A DNA stretch of 64,000 nucleotides from Parabacteroides sp. AD58. Lineage in GTDB: Bacteria > Bacteroidota > Bacteroidia > Bacteroidales > Tannerellaceae. Positions 1-8,135 of the stretch are shown here, piece by piece (position 1 is the stretch's first letter; the number at the start of each line of letters is the position of its first letter). The stretch is taken from positions 1,922,001 through 1,986,000 of the forward strand of contig NZ_CP146284.1 of NCBI RefSeq assembly GCF_023744375.2. The letters are read 5' to 3'. The translations under genes were made by a program, and so were the position numbers. The notes under the pieces are model-generated. The model did not search any database and was not told the origin of the DNA. It saw nothing but the letters and a program-made list of their open reading frames with translations.

Positions 1-1
1 T

Positions 2-316
2 CTCCTGCAATTAAAGGAAGATCCACAGCATACCAATCTTTCCCGGCAGGAATGGGAAACCTTGTTTGCCTTCACCGACCTGTTATTCAACAACACCCTC
101 TCGTCCTTGCAGGAGAAATATAACCTCACCCGCCATGAGCAGGAAATCTGTTGCCTGCTGAAGTGGCAGTTTTCCCGCAAGGAACAACTTGCCGTCTTCA
201 ACAATACCTCCGAAGCACTTGCCAAATCGAAGAACCGCCTCAAAAAGCATCTCCAACTCGACGACAAGACCGATTTGGATTGGTTTGTCTGGCAACAGTG
301 CTTAAACCAACACTGA
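2..316 (+). CDS. C-terminal end of a helix-turn-helix regulator (partial)
   Basis: The reading frame is open from the first bases of the window and stops at 314-316, so only about 104 residues are visible and the true start lies outside. The last 60 residues (YNLTRHEQEICCLLK ... SKNRLKKHL) resemble the LuxR-like helix-turn-helix that ends many Bacteroidales TPR-type or sensor-type regulators: an LT-x-x-E entry, a leucine-rich helix and a basic recognition helix. Family and target are not determinable from this piece. A long tandem-repeat array begins 37 bp after the stop. Confidence 0.6.
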   Translation, partial: LLQLKEDPQHTNLSRQEWETLFAFTDLLFNNTLSSLQEKYNLTRHEQEICCLLKWQFSRKEQLAVFNNTSEALAKSKNRLKKHLQLDDKTDLDWFVWQQCLNQH

Positions 317-353
317 AACATCTCCCGAAAAGAGCGAAAAAGATTGCAGGAGC

Positions 354-983
354 ACATTTGATACACCAAATCACCCGTTGCGAGGTCGCGTGAGCACATT
401 TGATGCACCAAATCACCCGTTGCAAGGGTGCGTGAGCATATTTGATGCACCAAATCACCCGTTGCGAGGTCGCGTGAGCACATTTGATGCACCAAATCAC
501 CCGTTGCGAGGTCGCGTGAGCACATTTGATGCACCAAATCGCCCGTTGCGAGGTCGCGTGGGCACATTTGATGTACCAAATCGCCCGTTGCGAGGTCGCG
601 TGAGCACATTTGATGCACCAAATCGCCCGTTGCGAGGTCGCGTGGGCACATTTGATGTACCAAATCGCCCGTTGCGAGGGTACAAGGGTACATTTGATGC
701 ACCAAATCACTTGTTGCGAGGGTGCAGGAGCAGATTGTAGATCGACAAACACCCCTTGCGGAGTTGCGTGGGCAAATTGAAGACCGACAAACACCCCTTG
801 CAGGGTCGCATGGGCAGATTGATGACCAACAAACACCCCTTGCAGGGTCGCGTGGGCAGATTGAAGATCGACAAACACCCGTTGCGGGGTTGCGTGAGGG
901 GATTGAAGATCGACAAACACCTGTTGCGAGGTCACAAGGGGAGATTGAAGACCGACAGACACCTCCTGCAAGTCTGCAAGAGC
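354..983. repeat. 42-bp tandem array, 15 units in two sequence classes
   Basis: Units start at 354, 396, 438 and so on every 42 bp through 942 with no length variation. Nine class-A units (354-731) carry a dyad ATTTG-n6-CAAAT, and six class-B units (732-983) replace it with TTG-n8-CAA. All share a GC-rich second half containing a dyad of the form GCGA-n2-TCGC or a degraded version. In class A the two dyad centres fall at unit positions 10.5 and 31.5, exactly 21 bp apart. Units 5-6 and 7-8 look like a recent 84-bp duplication because they share the same alternating variants. Because 42 is divisible by three, spurious open frames run through it on both strands. No spacers, so not CRISPR. Confidence 0.93.
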
Positions 984-1131
984 GATTGCCTGCGTATCTT
1001 TTTCCTCCCTTATCTGTCCGCATTCTACCCGTATTTTATCTTCCTTGTCCTTATAAACTACTGAACCACAATAGATAGAGAAGAGTTCCATTTGTCCGCC
1101 TATAAAATAAAGGAATCCGATAAAGCCATAC

Positions 1132-1139
1132 TACCTTTG
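1132..1139 (+). promoter_or_regulatory. Promoter -7 box for the DUF4837 gene
   Basis: TACCTTTG matches the Bacteroidota -7 consensus TAnnTTTG and lies 55 bp before the start codon at 1195. No convincing -33 TTTG is visible at the usual distance. Confidence 0.5.
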
Positions 1140-1194
1140 CCTCTGTACTTTTTCACTCATATTTGTTTATTCAGGTTTAATAGAAAATGGCTTT

Positions 1195-2190
1195 ATGAAA
1201 ACGAAACATCTACTCTCGATTCCTCTCCTGTTGAGTGGAATCGCATTACTCGGACTGGCGAGTTGTAATTCCGGTTCCATCATCAAGCGGGCCACCGGAG
1301 TTCCGTATGAAGTACTGGTTGTAATGGATACGAGCTTATGGAAAGGACAAGTTGGAGAAGCAGTCCGCGATAAACTCCAGGAATCCTACCCTGCCCTGCC
1401 TCAGGCGGAACCAACGGCTGCCATCTCCTATTGCGAACCGGCATCTTTCAACGATTTCATGCGTTATGTACGCAACATCCTGTTGGTGGATATCAATCCT
1501 AACGCTTATACAAAAGTCTCACTCATTGCCGACAAGGATGTATGGGCCAATGGGCAACAAGTGATGCGTCTTCAGTCTCCTTCAGCAGATTCTCTGTTGT
1601 TGTATATGCAAGGGAAGAACAATGATATTCTAACCTATATCCGGCAACTGGAACAGAAACGCTATGCCCAATATCTGCAGGAAAACCACAACAGCCTGCT
1701 GGCAGAAAAGACACGTTCATCTCTGCAGCTGGAAATCTGTGCCCCGGAAGAGATGAATTCTTCGCAGATCGATTCTACATTTCTCTGGTTTTCCAACAAT
1801 GCGAACACCGGACGGATGGATCTGATCTTCTATGCTTTTCCAGCAGAAAATGCTGACGCGCTTGACAAGTCGCATCTTGTAGCCATGCGAGACTCAGTAA
1901 CCCGACTGCATATTCCAGGTTCGTTTGAAGGATCGTACATGACAACAGAAAGTCGTTTTCCAGTCGAATATGAACCATTACCCAACGGGAAACAGCCAGG
2001 TGCTGTGATACGTGGCTTGTGGAAAATGCAAGGCGACATGATGGGCGGACCATTTGTCTCGTATGCCTGGTATGATGCGCCCCGCCATCGGGTAGTTGTA
2101 GCAGAAGGATTCGTCTATGCTCCCGAAACCAACAAGAAACTCTATATGCACCGGCTGGAATCCGCCCTGCTCACGGCACGGATTTTATAA
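1195..2190 (+). CDS. DUF4837 family lipoprotein
   Basis: A 331-residue protein with a lipoprotein signal (basic start, hydrophobic stretch, LLGLASC lipobox with Cys about residue 25), so probably anchored in the envelope. The body matches my memory of DUF4837, a Bacteroidota-only family of unknown function (an early VPYEVLVVMD segment, a RGLWKMQGDMMGGPFVSY block near the end). It is preceded by a TACCTTTG box. Its last 6 bases overlap the end of the convergent methyltransferase gene. No function should be inferred beyond envelope location. Confidence 0.8.
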   Translation: MKTKHLLSIPLLLSGIALLGLASCNSGSIIKRATGVPYEVLVVMDTSLWKGQVGEAVRDKLQESYPALPQAEPTAAISYCEPASFNDFMRYVRNILLVDINPNAYTKVSLIADKDVWANGQQVMRLQSPSADSLLLYMQGKNNDILTYIRQLEQKRYAQYLQENHNSLLAEKTRSSLQLEICAPEEMNSSQIDSTFLWFSNNANTGRMDLIFYAFPAENADALDKSHLVAMRDSVTRLHIPGSFEGSYMTTESRFPVEYEPLPNGKQPGAVIRGLWKMQGDMMGGPFVSYAWYDAPRHRVVVAEGFVYAPETNKKLYMHRLESALLTARIL

Positions 2191-3576
2191 CACTAACCGA
2201 CGGATTTCTTCCGGATTATAACTGCTGCGGATGCGCCACTCTTGCGGATAAAGGTTATTCGCCCGGTTTCCTAAATTCTTCACGAATCCGATAGGACGCT
2301 GCTGATAAGTCAGCAAGACATACCCTTTCTCCGCATCAGCCGGAAGCACCAGCGCTTCTTTCCGGAAATAACGGATAGCCGTCTCATCATCCACTTCACA
2401 TAGGGGGAAAGCTGTTGGATTTAAGGCTGTACTCAACGCCAATGCTTGCGCCGGCACCCAGTCTTTTCCCTTCCATTCGCCCAATTCGATTCCTGCAGAA
2501 AGGATATGAAGTTTCTCTTGCAGTAATGGATAGATTGCTTGTACTTCGGAGGGCAGCAAAGACAGACGACTATCATTCCAGACGGGTTGATAAGTCTCGC
2601 TTGCACGAACAGCAGCAAGGATGGATGCCGGGATGTCGGGTTGCTTCTTACCTTTCTGTTTCTTGTCTTTATTCTTGGTCTTGATCCGAAGCTCCTCTCG
2701 TTCGCCATCTGCTTTCCGCAGAGCCGCCAGAAAAAAGCCTTCACCGCGTGTCCGATGTGGGAAAAACCGATATACCGGATTTGCATATTTCAAGGCTCCA
2801 CACACGCCCCAAGCATCTTCGATCGGAATAGACAATGGCTCGGCTCCCAGTTCATCGATGATGTATTGGATGTTCTCCTCATCTTCTTCCGTATTATACG
2901 TACAAGTACTGTACACCAGCAAGCCACCGGGTTTCAGGGCATTCCAGATATCATGAAGGATACGCCGCTGACGGGAAGCACAAAGCCCGACATTCGCCAC
3001 ACTCCACTCACCCGTACTATCTGTATCCTTACGGAACATGCCTTCGCCCGAACAGGGCACATCTGTTACAATCACATCAAAGAGATGAGTCAGTTCCCCC
3101 ACTTCTGCCGGATCATTATTCGTGACAACATGGTTCGGATAGCCCCATTTCTGGATATTCTCTGCCAGAATATAGCTGCGCGACCGGATTACTTCATTGC
3201 TTACCAGTACACTTCCTTCGGGAAGAAGGCTCAACAGATGAGTAGATTTTCCTCCCGGTGCCGCACATAAGTCCAGACAGACCACCGGTTCCTGAACATA
3301 CGTCCGGACTGCCTGTTCAAGGAACATCGACGAAGCCTCCTGTACATAATAAGTGCCATTTTGGAACAACGGGTCGAAAGTGAACGAAAGGCGTTCGGGC
3401 AGATAATAACCCAGCTGGCTCCACGGAACCGGAGTTGCCTCCGGCCGCTTGTCGCTCTTCTTCGGATTTATTCGGATACTAACCGGGACATCCGCCATCA
3501 ACGCTTTTTCCAGTTCTGTATATTCGTCGCCTAAAAGTACCCGCGTACGGGTAATAAAATCAATAGGAAGTGCCAT
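2185..3576 (-). CDS. RsmB/RsmF-like rRNA (cytosine-C5)-methyltransferase
   Basis: A 463-residue NOL1/NOP2/Sun-type enzyme that would transfer methyl from SAM to C5 of a cytosine in rRNA. Visible features are the SAM-binding CLDLCAAPGGKSTHLL motif (about residue 107), the DVPCSGEGMFRKD motif with one conserved Cys, and STCTYNTEEDEENI with the second. The C-terminus holds a PUA-like RNA-binding tail ending NLGNRANNLYPQEWRIR, as in RsmF rather than RsmB. I chose the start at 3576 (MALPIDF) because it follows the divergent promoter at 3598-3605. Bacteroidales often carry a truncated RsmF of this size. Confidence 0.88.
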   Translation of the reverse strand: MALPIDFITRTRVLLGDEYTELEKALMADVPVSIRINPKKSDKRPEATPVPWSQLGYYLPERLSFTFDPLFQNGTYYVQEASSMFLEQAVRTYVQEPVVCLDLCAAPGGKSTHLLSLLPEGSVLVSNEVIRSRSYILAENIQKWGYPNHVVTNNDPAEVGELTHLFDVIVTDVPCSGEGMFRKDTDSTGEWSVANVGLCASRQRRILHDIWNALKPGGLLVYSTCTYNTEEDEENIQYIIDELGAEPLSIPIEDAWGVCGALKYANPVYRFFPHRTRGEGFFLAALRKADGEREELRIKTKNKDKKQKGKKQPDIPASILAAVRASETYQPVWNDSRLSLLPSEVQAIYPLLQEKLHILSAGIELGEWKGKDWVPAQALALSTALNPTAFPLCEVDDETAIRYFRKEALVLPADAEKGYVLLTYQQRPIGFVKNLGNRANNLYPQEWRIRSSYNPEEIRRLVL

Positions 3577-3597
3577 GTGTGCATGAATTGTTTCGTG

Positions 3598-3605
3598 CAA
3601 AAGTA
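3598..3605 (-). promoter_or_regulatory. Promoter -7 box for the RsmF-like gene
   Basis: Read leftward the sequence is TACTTTTG, a TAnnTTTG match 22 bp before the start codon at 3576. It is separated by one base from the rightward -7 box at 3607-3614, so the two divergent transcripts start within a few turns of DNA. Confidence 0.6.
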
Positions 3606-3606
3606 C

Positions 3607-3614
3607 TACATTTG
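3607..3614 (+). promoter_or_regulatory. Promoter -7 box for the RsmI-like gene
   Basis: TACATTTG, a TAnnTTTG match 16 bp before the start at 3630, implying a very short leader of about 10 nt. A TTG at 3588-3590 is a possible -33 element, overlapping the start region of the divergent transcript. Confidence 0.6.
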
Positions 3615-3629
3615 CGGAAAATTAGAACT

Positions 3630-4334
3630 ATGCAAGCATCATTATATCTGATACCGGTCACCTTGGGCGATACCGAACATCGCCGGGTATTGCCGGACTA
3701 TAACCGGGATGTCATCTTGGGCATCCGTCATTTCATTGTCGAGAATGTCCGCACGGCACGCCGCTTCTTGAAGAAAGTGGAACCATCCATTGTGATCGAC
3801 GACTTGACTTTCTATGAACTGAACAAGCACACATCGCCTGAGCAGGTGGCAGGCTATCTGAATCCGCTGGCTCAAGGCGAATCGGTAGGTGTGATTTCCG
3901 AAGCCGGCTGTCCGGCTGTAGCCGATCCGGGAGCCGATGTGGTAGCGATTGCCCAGCGCAAACATTATCGGGTCGTTCCTCTGGTAGGTCCGTCGTCTAT
4001 TATTTTATCCGTGATGGCATCCGGATTTAACGGACAGAGTTTTGCTTTTCATGGTTATCTGCCTATCGATGCAGCGGAACGTACCAGTACCATCAAGAAG
4101 CTGGAAGGACGGATTTATGCCGAGAACCAGACGCAGCTCTTTATCGAAACGCCTTACCGCAACCGTAAACTGGCAGAAGAACTGATCCGTACCTGCCGCC
4201 CGTCCACGAAGCTGTGTATTGCGTCGAATATCACTTGTGCAGATGAATGTATCCAGACACGTCCGGTTAAGGATTGGGCCGGGAAGTTACCCGATTTCGA
4301 CAAGAAACCGACCATCTTCTTAATCTATAAATAA
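3630..4334 (+). CDS. RsmI-like SAM-dependent methyltransferase (tetrapyrrole methylase fold)
   Basis: 234 residues of the COG0313 type, related to RsmI, which 2'-O-methylates C1402 of 16S rRNA. Visible motifs are [19 protein letters not shown] (about residues 87-105), corresponding to the GTPGISDPG loop of RsmI, and [15 protein letters not shown], the SAM-binding region. It is shorter than the classical E. coli enzyme of about 286 residues, which is common in Bacteroidota. The start is ATG at 3630 because the promoter box ends at 3614; the upstream extension of the frame would overlap the divergent promoter. One base separates it from the next gene, so the two are probably co-transcribed. Confidence 0.8.
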   Translation: MQASLYLIPVTLGDTEHRRVLPDYNRDVILGIRHFIVENVRTARRFLKKVEPSIVIDDLTFYELNKHTSPEQVAGYLNPLAQGESVGVISEAGCPAVADPGADVVAIAQRKHYRVVPLVGPSSIILSVMASGFNGQSFAFHGYLPIDAAERTSTIKKLEGRIYAENQTQLFIETPYRNRKLAEELIRTCRPSTKLCIASNITCADECIQTRPVKDWAGKLPDFDKKPTIFLIYK

Positions 4335-4335
4335 T

Positions 4336-4917
4336 ATGGGAAACTACGAAGCACATCCAACAGCCGTCATCGACGAAGGCTGTCAGATCGGAGAAGGCAC
4401 ACACATCTGGCACTTCTCGCACATCATGTCAGGCTGCCGTATCGGGAAGTATTGTAATATCGGGCAAAATGTAGTCATCTCGCCCGGTGTAGAAATCGGT
4501 AATCAGGTAAAGATTCAGAACAACGTGTCTGTCTATACCGGTGTTATCTGTGAAGACGAAGTTTTCTTAGGACCCAGTTGTGTCTTCACCAATGTAATCA
4601 ATCCGAGAAGCGCCATTTCCCGCAAGCATGAATACCGGAGTACCCGTGTGAAACGAGGAGCCACCATCGGAGCCAATGCCACCATTGTCTGCGGACATGA
4701 CATCGGCGAATATGCCCTCATCGGAGCGGGAGCCGTTGTTACCAAAGACATTCCGCCTTATGCCTTAGTCGTAGGCAATCCGTCCCGACAAATCGGCTGG
4801 GTCAGTGAATACGGCTGCCGCCTCGAATTCGACAAACACGGCCACGCTGTCTGTCCGGAAAGCGGAGAACATTACATCTTAGAGAATAATCAAGTGCGGA
4901 AAATAAAGAATGGATAA
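4336..4917 (+). CDS. WbpD-like sugar N-acetyltransferase (left-handed beta helix)
   Basis: 193 residues made largely of hexapeptide repeats ([IV]GxxxxI pattern from residue 8 to about 150), the left-handed beta-helix of trimeric acyl-CoA acyltransferases. It looks closest to WbpD/WlbB-type UDP-2-acetamido-3-amino-glucuronate N-acetyltransferases, which build O-antigen or capsule sugars ([31 protein letters not shown] near the end is typical). The C-terminus carries a short [11 protein letters not shown] segment seen in that subgroup. No other nucleotide-sugar genes are adjacent, so the precise substrate is inference. Confidence 0.75.
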   Translation: MGNYEAHPTAVIDEGCQIGEGTHIWHFSHIMSGCRIGKYCNIGQNVVISPGVEIGNQVKIQNNVSVYTGVICEDEVFLGPSCVFTNVINPRSAISRKHEYRSTRVKRGATIGANATIVCGHDIGEYALIGAGAVVTKDIPPYALVVGNPSRQIGWVSEYGCRLEFDKHGHAVCPESGEHYILENNQVRKIKNG

Positions 4918-4950
4918 TTGACCGGCGAACTCCGATTGCAATTATCCATT
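4909..4950 (+). terminator. Stem-loop at the end of the acetyltransferase gene
   Basis: A perfect 12-bp inverted repeat (4909-4920 with 4939-4950) whose left arm includes the stop codon. It sits between convergent genes and could stop transcription or protect the 3' end. There is no strong U-tract, so an intrinsic terminator is only possible. Confidence 0.4.
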
Positions 4951-4975
4951 CACTACTAGGAATATTTTTAGATTG

Positions 4976-6223
4976 TCAATGATCAAGCGCAGGCAAAATG
5001 TCGGAAAGTATTTTATCGGTCGCACCTACCTGGCTGGCCACGAAATCGCCTGCGGCTTTTCCGGCGGCCTGCATCACTTCCGGGTGCGTGATAAACTCGT
5101 TCATCTTATCTTCAAACTCTGCTATCGAATGAATTGAGAAACCACCGCCAACCTCTATTAAGTCTTTGGCTTCCTTAAACTTCTTATAATTCGGACCGAA
5201 CAGCACCGGAATACCATAAACAGCCGCTTCGAGTGTATTGTGGATGCCGACTCCAAAACCACCACCGATATAGGCCATCTCGCCATACCGATAGACTGAG
5301 GATAAGAGGCCAAAGTTATCTATAATCAGGCAATCCTTACCTTCCAAGTCTTTTTCTGACTGGACTTCCGTCAGACGGATAAAAGGCCGTTCCAGCAGTG
5401 CTGCAATCGAAACCAGATGACTCTGGTGAATTTCGTGCGGAGCAATGATCAGTTTCATCCGTTCCTGCTTGTTGAAATACGGAATAATTACCTGTTCATC
5501 CTGTGGCCAGGAACTGCCTGCCACTAATGTCAGCAGTTTCTCTCCTTTTTCATTATGCACGAACTTGTCGATCAGCGGCAAATCCTTGGCCTGATTCCGA
5601 ACTTCCTGAACCCGGTCGAAACGCGTATCGCCTGTTACTGTCACATTGTGAATGCCATATTCGGCCAACAACGCCTTTGAACGTTCATCTTGCACATACA
5701 AGTGCGTGAAGCAGTGTAACATTTTCCGATAAGGAGCGCCAAACCACTGGAAGAACAACTGGTCAGGACGGAAAATGGCGGAGATAATATAAACCGGAAT
5801 ATTCCGTTTCTTGAGAGCGGCTAAATAATTCCCCCAAAATTCATATTTGATAAAGACGGCAGCTACCGGATGTGCCAGCTTCAGGAATTTGTTCACCCGA
5901 TAAGGAGTGTCGAAGGGCAGATAGCAAATGACATCGGCACCGGCATAATTCTTGCGTACCTCATATCCCGAAGGAGAAAAGAATGTCAGCAGGATTTTAT
6001 ATTGCGGATACCGGGCCTTGATCCTCTCCATCATAGGCCGTCCTTGCTCAAACTCGCCCAACGAGGCCGCATGGAACCAGATATATTTTTCTCCCGGCTG
6101 AATCTGTGTACGCAGAATACGGTTGGTACGCCATTGCCCCAGACGCATGGTCCGTGCTTTCTTATGAAACGGAGCGATCAATTCGATGATCAGGGAGTAT
6201 AAATGAATAAGCAGGCTGTACAT
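4976..6223 (-). CDS. waaA: 3-deoxy-D-manno-octulosonic acid (Kdo) transferase
   Basis: 415 residues, the normal size for WaaA/KdtA, a GT30 enzyme that adds Kdo from CMP-Kdo to lipid A precursors at the inner membrane. Recognisable parts are the N-terminal membrane anchor (residues 1-20), IWFHAASLGEFEQGRPMMERI, LLTFFSPSGYEVRK, and the C-terminal CMP-Kdo binding part with YIGGGFGVGIHNTLEAAVYGIPVLFGPNYKKF. Bacteroidetes use a single WaaA for the Kdo core. It is transcribed leftward, downstream of gltX, with 182 bp between the two genes. Confidence 0.92.
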   Translation of the reverse strand: MYSLLIHLYSLIIELIAPFHKKARTMRLGQWRTNRILRTQIQPGEKYIWFHAASLGEFEQGRPMMERIKARYPQYKILLTFFSPSGYEVRKNYAGADVICYLPFDTPYRVNKFLKLAHPVAAVFIKYEFWGNYLAALKKRNIPVYIISAIFRPDQLFFQWFGAPYRKMLHCFTHLYVQDERSKALLAEYGIHNVTVTGDTRFDRVQEVRNQAKDLPLIDKFVHNEKGEKLLTLVAGSSWPQDEQVIIPYFNKQERMKLIIAPHEIHQSHLVSIAALLERPFIRLTEVQSEKDLEGKDCLIIDNFGLLSSVYRYGEMAYIGGGFGVGIHNTLEAAVYGIPVLFGPNYKKFKEAKDLIEVGGGFSIHSIAEFEDKMNEFITHPEVMQAAGKAAGDFVASQVGATDKILSDILPALDH

Positions 6224-6405
6224 GGTTATTTAGGAGGTTAATAAGTAGACAAGTTGACAAGAGAACAAATTAACAAGGACTGAAGTCTTATCTTTCCTTG
6301 TTTATTCATCTGCTTATCAACTTATCCACTCTGTTTGTTTTATTTCTATTATCAAATGAAGTCCCGTCAATCCGTCACTTTATCAACGGTCTGCTTCATT
6401 TCTTC

Positions 6406-7923
6406 TTATCCCAAAACGTCAATAGCACGCTGGATACGACGAATCGTTTCTTCCTTACCCAAGGCTTCTGTGATATCAAAGATATGCGGACCCTTGCCTT
6501 CGCCAACTAAAGCCAAACGGGTGGCATTCATGATATTTCCCAAGTGATAGCCTTTGCTTTCAATCCAGGCTTTTGCCACATTTTCGGTACTTTCAATATC
6601 AAACGGCTCATGTGCGCGCAAGACTTCGATGAACTCTGTCAGCTGGGCAGCGCTGTCTTCTTTCCAGCGTTTCTTCCGGGTCTTTTCGTCATATTCAGTC
6701 GGAGCTACAAAGAAGAAGGCACATACATTCCACAGCTCCTTGATAAAGCTGACGCGGTCTTTCATCATGCCGACCACTTTCTCGACATAGGCTGGATCAG
6801 CCTCCACGCCATGCTCTTTCAAGATTGGCATGAACAAAGCGGCAATTTCCTTGTTGTCTTTCCGCTGAATATACTGGTGATTAAACCATTTTCCTTTCTC
6901 GTAGTCGAACTTCGCACCGCTCTTGCTGCAATGAGCCAGATTGAAGGCTTTGATCAGTTCGTCCATACTCATCACTTCCTGATCATTTCCCGGATTCCAG
7001 CCTAACAAAGCCAGGAAGTTGACAACCGCTTCCGGAAGATAGCCACTTTCACGATAACCCGAAGAAACATCACCGGTCTTCGGATCATGCCATTCCAACG
7101 GGAAAACCGGGAATCCCAGACGGTCGCCATCGCGCTTACTCAGCTTTCCGTTACCTTCGGGCTTCAGCAGCAATGACAGATGGGCAAACTGAGGCATCGT
7201 ATCGGCCCAACCGAAATAACGATACAGCAGAACATGCAACGGAGCACTTGGCAACCACTCTTCACCACGGATCACGTGTGTTACTTCCATCAGGTGGTCG
7301 TCTACAATGTTAGCCAAGTGATAGGTTGGCAGTTGGTCTGCTGATTTATACAGCACCTTATCATCCAGAATTGATGAATTGATAACTACTTCTCCACGAA
7401 TCAAATCATGCACATGTACGTCTTCATTCGGTTCAATCTTGACACGAACAACATACTGATTGCCGGCATCTATCAGCGCCTTTGTCTCTTCCGGAGAAAG
7501 AGTCAGTGAATTACGCATCTGCATACGGGTAGATGCGTCATACTGGAAGTTTGGAATTTCCTTCCGCTTTGCCTCCAGTTCCTGTGGAGTATCAAAAGCA
7601 ATATAGGCATGACCGGCTTCCAACAGCTGGTCTACATATTTCTTATATATTTCACGACGTTCGCTCTGGCGATATGGGCCATAGTTTCCTCCGAAACCGA
7701 CTCCCTCATCGAAATGAATACCTAACCAGGTAAGTGCTTCAATAATATAAGCCTCTGCTCCCGGCACGAAACGCTGTGAATCAGTATCTTCAATACGGAG
7801 AATCAAGTCTCCGCCATTTTGCTTGGCAAATAGATAATTGTATAAAGCTGTACGAACTCCTCCGATATGCAAAGCTCCTGTTGGGCTCGGTGCAAAACGG
7901 ACTCTTACCTTTCTTTGAGTCAT
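6406..7923 (-). CDS. gltX: Glutamyl-tRNA synthetase
   Basis: 505 residues; charges tRNA-Glu with glutamate in the cytoplasm. The class I signature is clear: [24 protein letters not shown] (HIGH motif at residues 19-22) and KLSKRDGD (KMSKS equivalent, about residue 257). The C-terminal all-helical anticodon-binding part is complete. A TACTTTTG -7 box lies at 7952-7959, 29 bp before the ATG. The region after the stop (6224-6405) has no gene and contains degenerate GTTGAC/GTCAAC words. Confidence 0.96.
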   Translation of the reverse strand: MTQRKVRVRFAPSPTGALHIGGVRTALYNYLFAKQNGGDLILRIEDTDSQRFVPGAEAYIIEALTWLGIHFDEGVGFGGNYGPYRQSERREIYKKYVDQLLEAGHAYIAFDTPQELEAKRKEIPNFQYDASTRMQMRNSLTLSPEETKALIDAGNQYVVRVKIEPNEDVHVHDLIRGEVVINSSILDDKVLYKSADQLPTYHLANIVDDHLMEVTHVIRGEEWLPSAPLHVLLYRYFGWADTMPQFAHLSLLLKPEGNGKLSKRDGDRLGFPVFPLEWHDPKTGDVSSGYRESGYLPEAVVNFLALLGWNPGNDQEVMSMDELIKAFNLAHCSKSGAKFDYEKGKWFNHQYIQRKDNKEIAALFMPILKEHGVEADPAYVEKVVGMMKDRVSFIKELWNVCAFFFVAPTEYDEKTRKKRWKEDSAAQLTEFIEVLRAHEPFDIESTENVAKAWIESKGYHLGNIMNATRLALVGEGKGPHIFDITEALGKEETIRRIQRAIDVLG

Positions 7924-7951
7924 AATCTTACTGGATTAAATAATATTGGGG

Positions 7952-7959
7952 CAAAAGTA
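7952..7959 (-). promoter_or_regulatory. Promoter -7 box for gltX
   Basis: Read leftward: TACTTTTG, a full TAnnTTTG match 29 bp before the gltX ATG, preceded by an A-rich stretch. Confidence 0.55.
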
Positions 7960-8135
7960 CGCCTTTTTTTTCTGTTAATAAACTTTTTTGCGTACATTTC
8001 GCCGACAAATGAATATGGGAAGTTGTCTGGTTATGAATAAATGAGGTTATAAGGTTATGAGATTGTAAGTTAACCTTATCAACTTGCCAACGAGAACCGG
8101 GGCAACTCATCAACTCAAAAACGAATAAACGAGAT

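Noticed and set aside
354..983. CRISPR array.
   Set aside because: Units are directly contiguous without unique spacers, and no cas genes are in the window. The same applies to the other four arrays.
240..1091. Long open frames on both strands across the 42-bp array (283 codons leftward; 120 and 118 codons rightward).
   Set aside because: The unit length is a multiple of three, so stop-free frames propagate automatically. The products are pure short repeats without start context, signal or domain, and the leftward one runs into the regulator gene.
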